From Spirosoma foliorum (GTDB taxonomy: Bacteria > Bacteroidota > Bacteroidia > Cytophagales > Spirosomataceae): a DNA stretch of 64,000 bases. The stretch spans positions 3,485,001 to 3,549,000 of the forward strand of contig NZ_CP059732.1 of assembly GCF_014117325.1 (NCBI RefSeq). Reading direction: 5' to 3'. This document shows positions 34,970 to 43,821 of the stretch, piece after piece; within the stretch, counting starts at the first letter, position 1, and each line of letters starts with the position of its first letter. A program made the position numbers and the translations under genes. Below the pieces are notes generated by a model. The model was not told the origin of the DNA. It searched no databases and saw only the letters and a program-made list of their open reading frames with translations.

Positions 34970-35665
34970 ATGCGCCTAGTTATCCATCCATTTTTTTGTC
35001 TCTTATTCGTACTTTCTTCTTTAGGCGTTTACGCTCAATCAATACCCAAAAGCAAATCGCGAGAAAAGTACCCCTATCTGCTTTACTTGCCCAAAGATTA
35101 CGCGACAAATAAGGCCGCTTATCCACTGGTTATCTATCTGCATGGAGGCTCTCAGAAAGGGAATGACCTGGCTAAACTCAAGACATATGGCTTACCGCAT
35201 CTGGTCGATAAGGGCCGAGATTTTAACTTTATTATTGCCTCTCCTCAATGCCCCGACGGCAAATTCTGGTCGACTGACAACTGGTTCGACTCCCTTTATA
35301 ATGAGCTGATTACCAAATATCGAGTTGATCAAAAACGGGTTTATTTAACCGGAATCAGTATGGGTGGTTATGGTGCCTGGCAAACTGCCATTGCTTATCC
35401 AGACAAGTTTGCCGCTCTTGTTCCGTTGTGCGGTGGTTGCGACGATTCCACGCAGGTTTGTCGGATTAGACACATACCCATATGGACGTTTCATGGAATA
35501 GACGATGATCTCATCCCTATCTCTGAAACTGAACGATTAGTCAGGCGTTTAGACGCGTGTAAGGGTAACGTAAAATTTACTCGATTGGAAAAAACAGGCC
35601 ACCAAATTCAATACTTATTTGAAGACCAGGCTATTTATGACTGGCTAGTCAAACAACACAAATAA
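34970..35665 (+). CDS. Secreted alpha/beta-hydrolase, esterase-like
   Basis: A 231-residue protein with a signal peptide (about 1-20, ending GVYAQ) and an alpha/beta-hydrolase fold. The oxyanion-hole segment is LVIYLHGGSQKG, the nucleophile elbow is LTGISMGGYGAW (Ser about 130), an Asp-containing HGIDDDLIP segment gives the acid, and KTGHQIQ the catalytic His. It resembles the short Bacteroidota phospholipase/carboxylesterase or dienelactone-hydrolase-like esterases. An upstream TTG in frame is rejected in favour of ATG 34970 because the signal peptide starts there. Substrate unknown. Confidence 0.85.
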   Translation: MRLVIHPFFCLLFVLSSLGVYAQSIPKSKSREKYPYLLYLPKDYATNKAAYPLVIYLHGGSQKGNDLAKLKTYGLPHLVDKGRDFNFIIASPQCPDGKFWSTDNWFDSLYNELITKYRVDQKRVYLTGISMGGYGAWQTAIAYPDKFAALVPLCGGCDDSTQVCRIRHIPIWTFHGIDDDLIPISETERLVRRLDACKGNVKFTRLEKTGHQIQYLFEDQAIYDWLVKQHK

Positions 35666-35698
35666 GAAGTTGTTAAGTAAACGACGATCAACCATTCC

Positions 35699-36967
35699 AT
35701 GACCTACGAAAATTCACTGACTTTCGCCCAAGCCCTCGATCAGACCGATTCGCTTCGCCACTTCCGCGATCAGTTTCATATACCTCAACGCAATGGTGTA
35801 CAGCAAACCTATCTCTGTGGCAACTCGCTTGGTTTACAACCTAAAACCGCGCGAGCAGCTTTGGAACAGGAATTAAACACCTGGCAAAATCTAGGCGTCG
35901 AGGGTTGGTTTGAGCAGTCAGAAGGGGCCGAACAACCGTGGCTAAGCTATCATAATTCCTGTAAAAGTGCACTGTCACAAATTCTTGGCGCACAACAAGC
36001 TGAAGTATGCCCTATGAATGCGTTGACGGTGAATATACATTTACTCCTGTCGTCGTTCTACCGTCCTAACGACAGGAAATACAAGATCCTGACGATCAAA
36101 GGGGACTTTCCTTCGGATCAATATGCGTTGGAAACGCAGATAAAACATCATGGTTTAAACCCTGCCGATGTACTTATTGAGATCGCTCCCCATCCAGATG
36201 ACCGGTTGATTCATATAACCGATATTCAACATGCCATTGCTGAACATGCCGATTCACTAGCCTTGATCTGGATGAGTGGTCTGAATTACTATACCGGACA
36301 GGTTTACAACATGGCGGTTATTGCCGAAACCGCTCAAAAACACTGTATCCCGATTGGGTTCGATTTAGCGCACGCCATCGGTAACATTCCCCTGCAACTA
36401 CACGATTGGGGTGTCGATTTTGCGACCTGGTGCTCATATAAATACTTGAATGGTGGCCCTGGCGCTGTATCGGGCGTGTTTGTTCACCAAAAACATCATG
36501 ACCAGAATTTACCGAGGCTAGCGGGCTGGTGGGGCTACCGGGAAGATAAGCGATTCGAAATGACGCCCGGATTTCTGCCCGCGCCTGGTGCTGATGGCTG
36601 GCAGGTTAGTACGCCCAATATCCTGGCACTGGCATTGCATCGAGCCGCTATTTCCATTACAGCCGAAGCAGGCATGGTGGCCCTTCGGCAAAAGAGCGAA
36701 CAGCTAACGGGTTTCCTTGAATACTTACTGACACCTTTTAAGGAAATTCAAATTCTAACGCCCGATGATCCCAACCAGCGCGGCTGTCAGTTGTCGCTGC
36801 TAGTTCGTAAAAATGGCAAAGCCTTGTTTAATCACCTGACCGAGCAGGGAATCATTGGCGACTGGCGTGAACCCGATTGCATTCGCCTTGCCCCTACTCC
36901 ACTCTACAATACGTTTGAGGATGTCTGGCGCGTAGGTGACGTTATTCGAAAATTCTATTTGGGTTGA
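35699..36967 (+). CDS. kynU: Kynureninase
   Basis: A 422-residue fold-type I PLP enzyme that cleaves kynurenine to anthranilate and alanine. Diagnostic pieces are [12 protein letters not shown] near the N-terminus, [41 protein letters not shown] (PLP-ring Asp) and [12 protein letters not shown] with the Schiff-base lysine. No other tryptophan-degradation gene is in the window, so it stands alone here; the rest of the pathway would have to lie elsewhere. Its stop codon overlaps the convergent queG stop by 13 bases (36955-36967). Confidence 0.93.
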   Translation: MTYENSLTFAQALDQTDSLRHFRDQFHIPQRNGVQQTYLCGNSLGLQPKTARAALEQELNTWQNLGVEGWFEQSEGAEQPWLSYHNSCKSALSQILGAQQAEVCPMNALTVNIHLLLSSFYRPNDRKYKILTIKGDFPSDQYALETQIKHHGLNPADVLIEIAPHPDDRLIHITDIQHAIAEHADSLALIWMSGLNYYTGQVYNMAVIAETAQKHCIPIGFDLAHAIGNIPLQLHDWGVDFATWCSYKYLNGGPGAVSGVFVHQKHHDQNLPRLAGWWGYREDKRFEMTPGFLPAPGADGWQVSTPNILALALHRAAISITAEAGMVALRQKSEQLTGFLEYLLTPFKEIQILTPDDPNQRGCQLSLLVRKNGKALFNHLTEQGIIGDWREPDCIRLAPTPLYNTFEDVWRVGDVIRKFYLG

Positions 36968-37890
36968 TTAAAGGCAATATTACGCTTTAGTCCTTCCAGC
37001 TTTGTACGCTTCACGGCTGACCGACGGAATATTTCTCGAAAAACCTCTTCGGTTATGTCGACCCAATCTGTATTTGTCATGGCACTCAATTCGGGGTGGG
37101 GGTCGAAAGCGGGGGTTTGATGCGGTCGGGCGAAGCGATTCCAGGGGCAAACGTCCTGACAAATATCACAGCCAAACATCCAATTATCGAACTTTCCTCG
37201 AACGTCTTCAGGAATAGCGTCTTTCAACTCAATTGTAAAGTACGAAATGCATTTACTGCCATCCACAACGTACGGCCCGACAATGGCATCAGTCGGACAG
37301 GCGTCGATGCACCGGGTGCAGGTGCCACAGTAGTCGGCAATCGGCCCATCGGGCTCCAGTTCAAGATCGAGAATCAACTCGCCGATGAAGAAGAACGAGC
37401 CCATCTCCCGGTTGATCAGATTGGTATGTTTGCCAACCCAACCCAGGCCCGCCCGTTTAGCCCAGGCTTTATCCATTACCGGCGCAGAATCAACAAAGGC
37501 ACGCCCACCAACGTCGCCAATTTCGTCGTGGATATACGCAAGTAAATCCTTCAGTTTATCTTTGATAACAAAATGATAATCTGTCCCGTACGCATATTTA
37601 GACAGTTTTAAGTCATCTTTTTCATCGGGCAATTTCTGCTCGGGATAATAGTTTAGTAAGACTGTTATCACCGACTTCGCATCATCGACCAGCAGGCGCG
37701 GATCAAGTCGCTTGTCGAAGTGATTTGCCATGTAATTCATCTGGCCATGCATCCCGTTTTTGAGCCAGGTCTCCAGCCTTGGCGCTTCATCTTCCAGAAA
37801 ATCCGCTTTAGCCACACCGCAGAAATCAAACCCCAATTCGGTGGCTTTGGCTTTGATTAACTGCGTATACTGGTAGGCGGGCAAATTCAT
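36955..37890 (-). CDS. queG: Epoxyqueuosine reductase
   Basis: A 311-residue cobalamin-dependent enzyme for the last step of queuosine synthesis in tRNA. Two 4Fe-4S motifs are present: [16 protein letters not shown] and [11 protein letters not shown], preceded by [22 protein letters not shown] 37890 is used; an upstream in-frame codon at 37941 would encode residues that lie beyond the IS110 junction at 37921 and so cannot be ancestral. The IS insertion separates this gene from whatever lay upstream, and its promoter must lie in the 30 bases to the junction or in the IS. Confidence 0.92.
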   Translation of the reverse strand: MNLPAYQYTQLIKAKATELGFDFCGVAKADFLEDEAPRLETWLKNGMHGQMNYMANHFDKRLDPRLLVDDAKSVITVLLNYYPEQKLPDEKDDLKLSKYAYGTDYHFVIKDKLKDLLAYIHDEIGDVGGRAFVDSAPVMDKAWAKRAGLGWVGKHTNLINREMGSFFFIGELILDLELEPDGPIADYCGTCTRCIDACPTDAIVGPYVVDGSKCISYFTIELKDAIPEDVRGKFDNWMFGCDICQDVCPWNRFARPHQTPAFDPHPELSAMTNTDWVDITEEVFREIFRRSAVKRTKLEGLKRNIAFNQPK

Positions 37891-37910
37891 AAGCGATGAA
37901 GAATGTTTTG

Positions 37911-37922
37911 TTTTTTTGTCAT
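37911..37922. repeat. Left half-site of the interrupted palindrome
   Basis: TTTTTTTGTCAT is the outer part of the left arm of a GTCATTTCGACG-type palindrome whose remainder continues at 39141 after the IS110 element. Joining 37922 to 39143 restores a complete palindrome with the right arm at 39183-39218. Confidence 0.85.
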
Positions 37923-37944
37923 GAACTGTGTCAAAAAACAAGTT

Positions 37945-38946
37945 TTAAGCCAAATTTTGTTTGGATAGGCTGAACCCATTGACGAATTCAATATTCTTCT
38001 TCACCACCACAAACACCTGATGCAACAACTTATTCATCACCGCCACCATCGCCACTTTGTGGCATTTACCCTTGGCCCGTAGCCGATCATAAAGCGCTTT
38101 ACAGCCCAAATTGTATTTACGGGCCGAACGAGCTGCCATGTATAAAAGGCCCCGTACATACCCTAAACCCGTGCGGGCCATCCGACCACGCCGACGAACC
38201 GAACTGCCCGATTGAGTTTGACTGGGGGCAATGCCCACGAACTTAGCTACCGCTTTGGCTGACTCGAATCCAGCCAGCCCATTGGTGGCCGTGCACAAGG
38301 CTTGAGAGGAAGCCGGCCCAATCCCCTTGACCCGCTGCATCCGCTCCGAAATGGCCTGCAACTCCTGTTGACTCAGCTGATCCAGTTCCTCTTCAAAGAG
38401 CGCAATCTGAGTCAGGTAGCTCTGTTGGAGAACCAGCAGGCTAGCCTTGACTTTCTGACTGGCCCGGGGGTCGAACGACAGCGCATGAAGCTGATTAGCC
38501 ACCGCTTGCTGACTGATTCGCAGGTCGTTGAGGTGTTTGTGCTGTTGGCGAAGCTGATGTAGAGACTCATCGGCCAGTTGCGAAGGCTGGGGCTGAAAGA
38601 CTTGTCCGTAGCGCGCCAATAGTGCCGCATCGCTCCGGTCGGTCTTGCTGATAGACTTCAGAGTGGCGGCAAAGCCTTTGCTTTGGTTGGGCGTAAGGAG
38701 GCTAAAGGGGCGATTTTGCAGGGCTAATACCCAAGCTAATCGAGCCGAATAGGTACCTGTATGCTCGAAAATGAGGTGGCTATTGGCGGGCAGTTCAGCA
38801 GCCCATTGCTCAATGGAGTCCGCTTGGTTGGGCAGGGTTTGATAGGCCCATTGGGGTTGCCCATTGGCATCGATTCCGATTTGGTAGCTGATGTGTAAGG
38901 TCTCTTTACTGACATCAACCCCGTAATAGATAGCTGGTTGGTTCAT
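37945..38946 (-). CDS. IS110-family DEDD transposase
   Basis: A 333-residue bridge-recombinase-type transposase. The RuvC-like N-terminal domain has D11 (GVDVSKETL), E61 (IFEHTGTY), D103 and D106 (KTDRSDAALLARYG), the full DEDD set. The C-terminal Transposase_20 domain has the helix-hairpin-helix segment MQRVKGIGPASSQAL and FVGIAPSQTQSG, with S246 as the likely nucleophile, followed by the basic SVRRRGRMARTG. Compared with IS621 (about 326 residues) the length and positions agree closely. The frame is intact, so the element is probably active. The non-coding RNA is read upstream of the ATG on the same strand. Confidence 0.95.
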   Translation of the reverse strand: MNQPAIYYGVDVSKETLHISYQIGIDANGQPQWAYQTLPNQADSIEQWAAELPANSHLIFEHTGTYSARLAWVLALQNRPFSLLTPNQSKGFAATLKSISKTDRSDAALLARYGQVFQPQPSQLADESLHQLRQQHKHLNDLRISQQAVANQLHALSFDPRASQKVKASLLVLQQSYLTQIALFEEELDQLSQQELQAISERMQRVKGIGPASSQALCTATNGLAGFESAKAVAKFVGIAPSQTQSGSSVRRRGRMARTGLGYVRGLLYMAARSARKYNLGCKALYDRLRAKGKCHKVAMVAVMNKLLHQVFVVVKKNIEFVNGFSLSKQNLA

Positions 38947-38965
38947 GCTAAAAACGAAAAAAGCG

Positions 38966-39115
38966 GGATACTACTCATGCTCTCGACATCATTGTGAAAC
39001 GGGCTATATGCCCACTGAACTGTCCGGGTTCCATGAGATTGGCTCTCCAGGCTACCGATCATGACAACCGGTCTTTTAGACCATCCCGACGTAGGTATGA
39101 CCTGGAGAACCAAAG
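38966..39115 (-). ncRNA. Predicted bridge RNA of the IS110 element
   Basis: In the transposase sense the left end folds into two stem-loops, each an outer stem, an internal loop and an apical hairpin. Loop 1: stem 39101-39107/39045-39051 (CTCCAGG), apical hairpin 39070-39082 (GGTCT/AGACC). Loop 2: stem CTCATG/CATGAG (39032-39037/38974-38979), apical GGGC/GCCC (39001-39013). Next to the loop 1 hairpin, CGTCGGGAT (39083-39091) matches the left target and TTGTCATGA (39059-39067) is complementary to the right target. In loop 2, ACAGTTCA (39016-39023) equals the element's right end, and CACAAT (38991-38996) pairs with its left end. Exact transcript ends are guessed. Confidence 0.75.
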
Positions 39116-39140
39116 ATTATTTGTTCAGAGCAAACTTACA

Positions 39141-39218
39141 ATTCCGACGACAGGAGGAATCTCAAGTTTCGTATTAGTCAAGCTTGAGATTCCTCCTGTC
39201 GTCGGAATGACAAAAAAC
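39141..39218. repeat. Remainder of the IS-interrupted GTCATTTCGACG palindrome
   Basis: Contains the inner left arm (TTCCGACGACAGGAGGAATC) and the complete right arm GATTCCTCCTGTCGTCGGAA ending in TGACAAAAAAC. Together with 37911-37922 it forms one full palindrome that originally lay between divergent queG and grpE. Confidence 0.85.
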
Positions 39219-39360
39219 AAACAGATTTAGGCAAAAGATAAATCCTGTAACTCAGCAAAATCAAGTAAATCCTGGTTCAGATAGCCGCCAAATCGTGTAA
39301 ATCGGCGTTCTGACACCGTGCCAACTTGTCAGGAAATGCGGTTTTGGCCGGGCTTTTGCC

Positions 39361-39368
39361 CATCTTTG
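39361..39368 (+). promoter_or_regulatory. Candidate -7 box for grpE-dnaJ
   Basis: CATCTTTG, one base off the Bacteroidota -7 consensus, lies 36 bases before the grpE ATG. No CIRCE-type inverted repeat (TTAGCACTC-GAGTGCTAA) was seen upstream, so HrcA control is not supported here. Confidence 0.3.
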
Positions 39369-39404
39369 TCTATGAATTTCTGGAAACGAAATAGAAGCTC
39401 ATCA

Positions 39405-40001
39405 ATGGAAAATAAAGACATTTTGGACGAACAAGCGTCTATGGATACTCCACAACCTGACAACCTGGCAACCGAACCAGTCGATAGCGATGAAGCCGTG
39501 TCAGCTACCGCAGAAGAAACCACAGAGTCGAATTCGGCAGAGGGTTTTGTTGCTGAAACGGACCGAATTGGCAGTGAATTAGCCGAACTTAAAGATAAAT
39601 ACCTCCGTTTATACGCTGATTTTGAGAACTTTCGTCGGCGTACTGCCAAAGAAAAACTTGACCTCATCAGCAATGCTAACGAGGGCGTTTTAAAGGCACT
39701 GATTCCAGTTGTCGACGACTTCGAACGGGCTATGCAGTCGATGGAAAACACAGAAGATGTGGCCGCTTTGAAAGAAGGGGTTTCGCTGATTTATACGAAG
39801 TTTTTCAAGACGCTTGAAGGCAAAGGGTTAAAGCCAATGATATCAAAGGGTGAGCCATTTGATGCCGACCTGCACGAATCGGTTACGCAATTCCCAGCCC
39901 CCAGCGCTGACCTGAAAGGGAAAGTTATTGACGAAATAGAAAAAGGATATTATCTGAATGACAAGGTCATTCGGTTTGCAAAAGTGATTGTAGGAAGCTA
40001 A
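39405..40001 (+). CDS. grpE: Nucleotide exchange factor GrpE
   Basis: A 198-residue co-chaperone that releases ADP from DnaK. After an acidic, probably disordered N-terminal 65 residues (Glu/Asp/Ser/Thr-rich) comes the long coiled-coil helix ELKDKYLRLYADFENFRRRTAKEKLDL and the GrpE head ending in NDKVIRFAKVIVG, typical of the family. ATG 39405 (MENKDILDE) is chosen; ATG 39372 would add eleven basic residues and cannot be excluded. dnaJ follows after a palindrome, so both belong to one heat-shock transcript; dnaK is not adjacent. Confidence 0.93.
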   Translation: MENKDILDEQASMDTPQPDNLATEPVDSDEAVSATAEETTESNSAEGFVAETDRIGSELAELKDKYLRLYADFENFRRRTAKEKLDLISNANEGVLKALIPVVDDFERAMQSMENTEDVAALKEGVSLIYTKFFKTLEGKGLKPMISKGEPFDADLHESVTQFPAPSADLKGKVIDEIEKGYYLNDKVIRFAKVIVGS

Positions 40002-40005
40002 AATC

Positions 40006-40094
40006 AATGAGTGAATGAGTGAATGAGTGATTGAGTGAATAGCTGACGCAACCTGTATTCACTCAATCACTCATTCACTCATTCACTCATTCAA
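40006..40094. repeat. TGAATGAG-type palindrome between grpE and dnaJ
   Basis: Arms made of quasi-tandem TGAATGAG/TGATTGAG words (left from about 40006) and their complement (ending 40094) fill the 97-base grpE-dnaJ gap from five bases after the stop to five bases before the ATG. Confidence 0.85.
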
Positions 40095-40098
40095 CAAT

Positions 40099-41262
40099 AT
40101 GGCAACGAAGCGCGATTATTACGAAATTCTGGGCGTTGATAAGAACGTCTCGGCCGAAGACCTCAAGAAAGCCTATCGCAAGATGGCGATCAAATACCAT
40201 CCGGATAAAAATCCCGACGACCCCACCGCTGAAGAAAAATTCAAGGAAGCGGCTGAGGCTTATGACGTCCTGAACGATCCCAACAAAAAAGCCCGGTATG
40301 ACCAATATGGCCATGCTGGTATGAGTGGTGCAGCAGGCGGATACGGTGGCGGTGGTCCGACGATGGACGATATTTTTAGCCAGTTTGGTGATGTCTTTGG
40401 CGATGATTCTCCTTTTGGAAGTTTCTTCCGGGGTGCCCAGGGTGGCGGTGGCGGACGGCAACGCGTACGGCGGGGGTCTGATCTGCGCATTAAGCTAAAG
40501 CTGAATTTACAGGAAGTTGCCAATGGCGTTGAGAAGAAAATCAAGGTAAAACGGCACGTAACCTGTAATACCTGCGGAGGCAATGGCTCTAAAAACGGGA
40601 CCGCGGTACAAACCTGTTCGACTTGCCAGGGAACCGGCCAGACGCGTAAAGTGGTGAATACCATGCTTGGTCAGATGGTATCGACCAGCACCTGTCCAAC
40701 CTGTAATGGCGAAGGCAAAATCGTAACGGATCGTTGCGACGCCTGCTTTGGTGAAGGCCGTGTTTTGCAGGAAGATGTTATCCCAATCAAAATTCCTGCT
40801 GGTGTAGCCGAAGGCATTCAATTGTCGGTGGGTAGCAAAGGGAACGTCCCTCCCCGTGGTGGCGTTGCGGGCGATCTGCTGATCGTAATTGAAGAAGAAG
40901 AAGATGCCGACCTCAAGCGCGATGGCAACAACGTTGTCTTCGATCTGTACGTCAGCTTTATTGATGCAGCTATTGGTACCAGCGTTGAAGTGCCTACCAT
41001 TGATGGTAAAGCCCGTATTACGCTCGATCCTGGCACGCAAAGCGGCAAGATGCTCCGCCTGAAAGGAAAAGGAATTAAAGAACTGAACGGCTATGGCCGG
41101 GGCGACGAAATCGTCCACGTCAACGTCTGGACTCCGAAAGTACTATCGGCTGAAGAACGTGGTATTCTGGAGAAATTACGTCACTCACCAAACTTCCAGC
41201 CCAAGCCGAATAAGAACGAGAAAGGATTCTTCGACAAAATGAAAGACTTTTTTCATGGTTGA
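40099..41262 (+). CDS. dnaJ: Molecular chaperone DnaJ
   Basis: A 387-residue class I J-protein. The J domain (residues 1-70) has the HPD motif in [11 protein letters not shown]; a Gly-rich linker (75-130) follows; then the zinc-binding region with four CxxCxGxG repeats ([32 protein letters not shown]) and the C-terminal substrate-binding barrels. All parts are complete and of normal length. It stimulates DnaK ATPase together with the upstream grpE product. A perfect hairpin terminator follows. Confidence 0.97.
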   Translation: MATKRDYYEILGVDKNVSAEDLKKAYRKMAIKYHPDKNPDDPTAEEKFKEAAEAYDVLNDPNKKARYDQYGHAGMSGAAGGYGGGGPTMDDIFSQFGDVFGDDSPFGSFFRGAQGGGGGRQRVRRGSDLRIKLKLNLQEVANGVEKKIKVKRHVTCNTCGGNGSKNGTAVQTCSTCQGTGQTRKVVNTMLGQMVSTSTCPTCNGEGKIVTDRCDACFGEGRVLQEDVIPIKIPAGVAEGIQLSVGSKGNVPPRGGVAGDLLIVIEEEEDADLKRDGNNVVFDLYVSFIDAAIGTSVEVPTIDGKARITLDPGTQSGKMLRLKGKGIKELNGYGRGDEIVHVNVWTPKVLSAEERGILEKLRHSPNFQPKPNKNEKGFFDKMKDFFHG

Positions 41263-41280
41263 GAACTTTTTCAAGTAACG

Positions 41281-41314
41281 AATGCCCTGCTGTGTTGCAA
41301 CACAGCAGGGCATT
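41281..41314 (+). terminator. dnaJ terminator
   Basis: AATGCCCTGCTGTGTTG and CAACACAGCAGGGCATT form a perfect 17-base stem 18 bases after the dnaJ stop, followed by a T-rich tail (TATTTTT). Confidence 0.9.
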
Positions 41315-41423
41315 TATTTTTCCAGGGTTATATTCCAGCATGTCGTTTTGTCAAAACTAGCAATGGTGAGGTCATGCATTGCCGAGCTGAGCCTATGACA
41401 GCTACCAGCAAGCGGTTTCGGAT

Positions 41424-41762
41424 TTAGCAATTGTTGGTTTGCCCAACCTGTGCAACAACACTGGCTACCCGACGGCGGGAGATAGCTAACTGAGCTGCGT
41501 CCTGCATAATCAAATAACTGTTAGATCGTAAAGTTGGCCCCAAGTTGAGCTGGTGAATGTAAATTGGATTCACGAGGGCTTGCTTATGAACTCTTATAAA
41601 GTAGGGCCATTGCTGGGCAAACCATTTCAGAGTACGGCAGGACAAAATAATTTGCCCACTTAGTAAATGAACATGGCTATAGTTAACATCGCCGGTTAGG
41701 TACAGCACCGTTTTTGGCTCAAAGTAGTTTACTCCAGACTTAAAAGGCTGTCTTTTTTTCAT
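41424..41762 (-). CDS. LytTR DNA-binding domain protein
   Basis: A 112-residue protein consisting almost only of a LytTR domain: ILYLTGDVNYSHVHL-like first strands, LSCRTLKWFAQQWPYFIRVHKQALVNPIYI (the conserved RVHKxxLVN block) and ISRRRVASV at the end. No receiver domain is attached, so it would act as a stand-alone transcription factor binding as a direct-repeat reader. The sequence around it is visibly AT-richer than the left part of the window. Its targets are not apparent; the neighbouring DUF3494 gene is the nearest candidate. Confidence 0.85.
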   Translation of the reverse strand: MKKRQPFKSGVNYFEPKTVLYLTGDVNYSHVHLLSGQIILSCRTLKWFAQQWPYFIRVHKQALVNPIYIHQLNLGPTLRSNSYLIMQDAAQLAISRRRVASVVAQVGQTNNC

Positions 41763-41994
41763 ACGTAGAGTTATCAGATGTCCTAGTACTATTCCAATTT
41801 AGATTCTAGCGATTTCGCCCACGCGGTTGATTCTAATTGATAGTCTAGACATTGATTATCAGCAGAATATCGTCATTAGGATCCGATAGAATCAGCCGCG
41901 CGAGCAAACCCGAGAATCTACCTTGGTAAAGCACTAGATCTATTTATTATTTGACAGTTGCTTTCTGTATCAGCCTCATTAGGCAAAAGCCATT

Positions 41995-43134
41995 TTATAA
42001 CCCACTAACAATTCTGGCATAGATATTATTGAATGGGTTACTATCATAGCTATGTGAAGCATCGTTCGTTACGTTTACCGTGATACTAGATATACTTCCG
42101 GAATTAGCCGTTGTACGGGTCATAGTGAATCCTAGCCTGGCTGTTGCCTTAGCGGCAATAAACTGTCCGGCATTAATAATCAATGAAATCTGTCTCCCAT
42201 CAGTATTAGTAACTGTCCAGTGGGTGTTGTCTACCGCCACAGGTTCAGTAGAACCACCAGAAATAAGTATGGTTGAAAGAGTATTAGTAAACGAAATGGT
42301 ATAGCCTATAGGTACCGTGATTGTCATTGCAACATTTCCGCTGGAGGTTGGATTTCCAGCCAGTTCAAACACATTGACAGCGAAGTTTCTCTCATTATCA
42401 GGAGCTAATGCGAAATTTGCCTGAGATAATTCAATAGTTGGTGTTAAATCGGGAGCAAGCGTAGCCGCATTAACTCTATTGTTATTTAAGGTAATTGCAC
42501 CAGCCGTTGACAAGGCTCTGCCTTCAAGAGAAGCCTGTGTTCCTAAAACGACAGCGTCCAGAGCTAATATAGTTCCTATAAAACTAGAGCCTGTTCCTAG
42601 AGTAACGGCTCCATTGACCTGAAAATACACATTATCTGCAGTGGCGCCATTAGTCAGCAAAATGCTTGAATTTGTTGCTGTCGTTAAGGCACCATTCAAC
42701 TTAATGATATAGATACCTGTACCACTTAGCGTCAACGTTCCGTTTAGTGAATTTGCCGTTGTCAAGGGCTGGCAGGAAACACCCGGCGTGAGTGTTTGAC
42801 TAGCCAGTTCAGCGATTATAGTTGTGTTGCAGACAACGGTGTTCAGCGAGTTATAAGCAGCTACCACGTCTAGTGCCGCCTGGGCTGCTTCAGCACTAGC
42901 TGGTAAACGAATGTTTCCAACGACTGTTCCTGGACTCGGAAACCCACCGAAAGCACCTGCATTCGTGCCAATATCGCCAACTACCATTGACGCGCCAGTG
43001 TTGGAAAAGGCCCCATTAGCCGTAAACAAGGCAAAGCTAGAAGCTGTTCCTAAGTTTGGTGCCTGCCCAAAACTTATAGCTGATAAACTGAATAGAGTAA
43101 CATAAAGTACAGCAAGTGATAGCAGTTTAGTCAT
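41995..43134 (-). CDS. Secreted ice-binding-like (DUF3494) protein
   Basis: A 379-residue secreted protein. Signal peptide about 1-23 (ending SFGQ); then an ice-binding-protein-like DUF3494 beta-helix (about 25-215: LGTASSFALFTANGAFSNTGASMVVGDIGTNAGAF, GTVVGNIRLPASAEAAQAALDVVAAYNSLN, AITLNNNRVNA). A C-terminal beta-sandwich of about 150 residues follows (DLTPTIELSQANFALAPDNERNFAVNVFEL...), without an obvious type IX secretion tail. DUF3494 proteins can bind ice or act as adhesins. ATG 43134 is preferred to TTG 43155. The upstream gene is an HMA-AraC regulator. Confidence 0.85.
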   Translation of the reverse strand: MTKLLSLAVLYVTLFSLSAISFGQAPNLGTASSFALFTANGAFSNTGASMVVGDIGTNAGAFGGFPSPGTVVGNIRLPASAEAAQAALDVVAAYNSLNTVVCNTTIIAELASQTLTPGVSCQPLTTANSLNGTLTLSGTGIYIIKLNGALTTATNSSILLTNGATADNVYFQVNGAVTLGTGSSFIGTILALDAVVLGTQASLEGRALSTAGAITLNNNRVNAATLAPDLTPTIELSQANFALAPDNERNFAVNVFELAGNPTSSGNVAMTITVPIGYTISFTNTLSTILISGGSTEPVAVDNTHWTVTNTDGRQISLIINAGQFIAAKATARLGFTMTRTTANSGSISSITVNVTNDASHSYDSNPFNNIYARIVSGL

Positions 43135-43211
43135 TTTCCGGGAGGTTAAACGCAAAGAAGTTTACGTAATACAAAACTGCACCTACTATCACTATATAAA
43201 ATTACAACATC

Positions 43212-43238
43212 TTACATAAAAGTTACATAATTTACATA
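43212..43238 (-). promoter_or_regulatory. Candidate operator: three TTACATA direct repeats
   Basis: TTACATA occurs at 43212-43218, 43223-43229 and 43232-43238, with start-to-start distances of 11 and 9 bases, about one helical turn. The array lies 78 to 104 bases upstream of the DUF3494 ATG and just after the stop of the AraC-type regulator. Binding by that regulator is an inference; the low-complexity AT-rich context could also explain it. Confidence 0.4.
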
Positions 43239-43260
43239 TTTCAACTTAATAGTAACATTA

Positions 43261-43821
43261 TTATATCATCTCTAGCTCAATACGCTTTTTGTGCTTGAGA
43301 CGCTTAAAAAAGGATGGAGTTAATCCGGTAACTTTCTTGAATTGATTAGATAAATGTGCCACGCTGCTATAATGCAACTTATAGGCTATCTGTGTAAGAT
43401 TAAGCTCATCATACAAGAGTAATTCTTTCACCCGTTCAATTTTTTGAGCAATAATATACTGCTCAATAGTGATTCCAGCTACCTCAGAAAAAAGATTAGT
43501 CAGATAGGTATAGTCATAGTCAAGTTTCGCCTGGATATACGTTGAATTATTTGTTTTAGGCAGCTCATCGGTATAATGTACCATGTCAATAATGACATTT
43601 TTTATTTTTTCAATCAGTATCGCTTTTCTGTCATCCATCAACTCAAGGCCAAAGTTCAACAAATTGATTTTTAATTGATTATGCTGTTCAGCTGAGATAT
43701 CATCTCTTACTTCTACGACGCCCAGATCTACAACTCCGTGATGTATACCAAGCCTGTCTAACGTTTCCTGGACAATCATTTTGCAGCGGAGGCTTACCAT
43801 GTACTTGATGTAGAGTTTCAT
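43261..43821 (-). CDS. HMA-AraC fusion regulator, CxxC lost
   Basis: A 186-residue protein made of an N-terminal HMA-like domain (about residues 1-68: VSLRCKMIVQETLDRLGIHHGVVDLGVVEVRDD) fused to a C-terminal AraC-type double helix-turn-helix (about 100-180: YIIAQKIERVKELLLYDELNLTQIAYKLHYSSVAHLSNQFKKVTGLTPSFFK). It is a clear paralogue of the gene at 57671-58267, but here the metal-site CxxC is reduced to SLRC. Start ATG 43821 (MKLYIKYMVSLRCKM) is chosen over 43836. It lies upstream of the DUF3494 gene. The lost Cys suggests a changed signal. Confidence 0.8.
   Translation of the reverse strand: MKLYIKYMVSLRCKMIVQETLDRLGIHHGVVDLGVVEVRDDISAEQHNQLKINLLNFGLELMDDRKAILIEKIKNVIIDMVHYTDELPKTNNSTYIQAKLDYDYTYLTNLFSEVAGITIEQYIIAQKIERVKELLLYDELNLTQIAYKLHYSSVAHLSNQFKKVTGLTPSFFKRLKHKKRIELEMI

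Larger units (their letters stand above)
37921..39140 (-). mobile_element. IS110-family element inserted in a palindromic repeat
   Basis: The element is 1220 bases including one copy of the AT core. Boundaries come from reconstruction of the empty site: the flanks TTTTTTTGTCAT and TCCGACGACAGG join to a perfect palindrome. AT is present at both junctions (37921-37922 and 39141-39142) with no longer target duplication and no terminal inverted repeats, as expected for IS110. It contains one DEDD transposase on the minus strand and a 194-base non-coding left end with bridge-RNA-like structure. It lies between divergent queG and grpE. Confidence 0.88.

Noticed and set aside
37891..37941. Longer N-terminus for QueG from 37941
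   Set aside because: These codons cross the IS110 junction at 37921, so they cannot be part of the original gene; ATG 37890 gives the normal start.
39300..39404. CIRCE/HrcA operator upstream of grpE
   Set aside because: No TTAGCACTC-type inverted repeat is present in this stretch.
40006..40094. TGAATGAG tandem words as a CRISPR or tandem repeat array
   Set aside because: There are no spacers of uniform size, and the words are arranged as two inverted arms, so it is a palindrome.
40507..41118. Open frame of 203 codons opposite dnaJ
   Set aside because: It is the antisense shadow of a highly conserved dnaJ and shows no protein family features.
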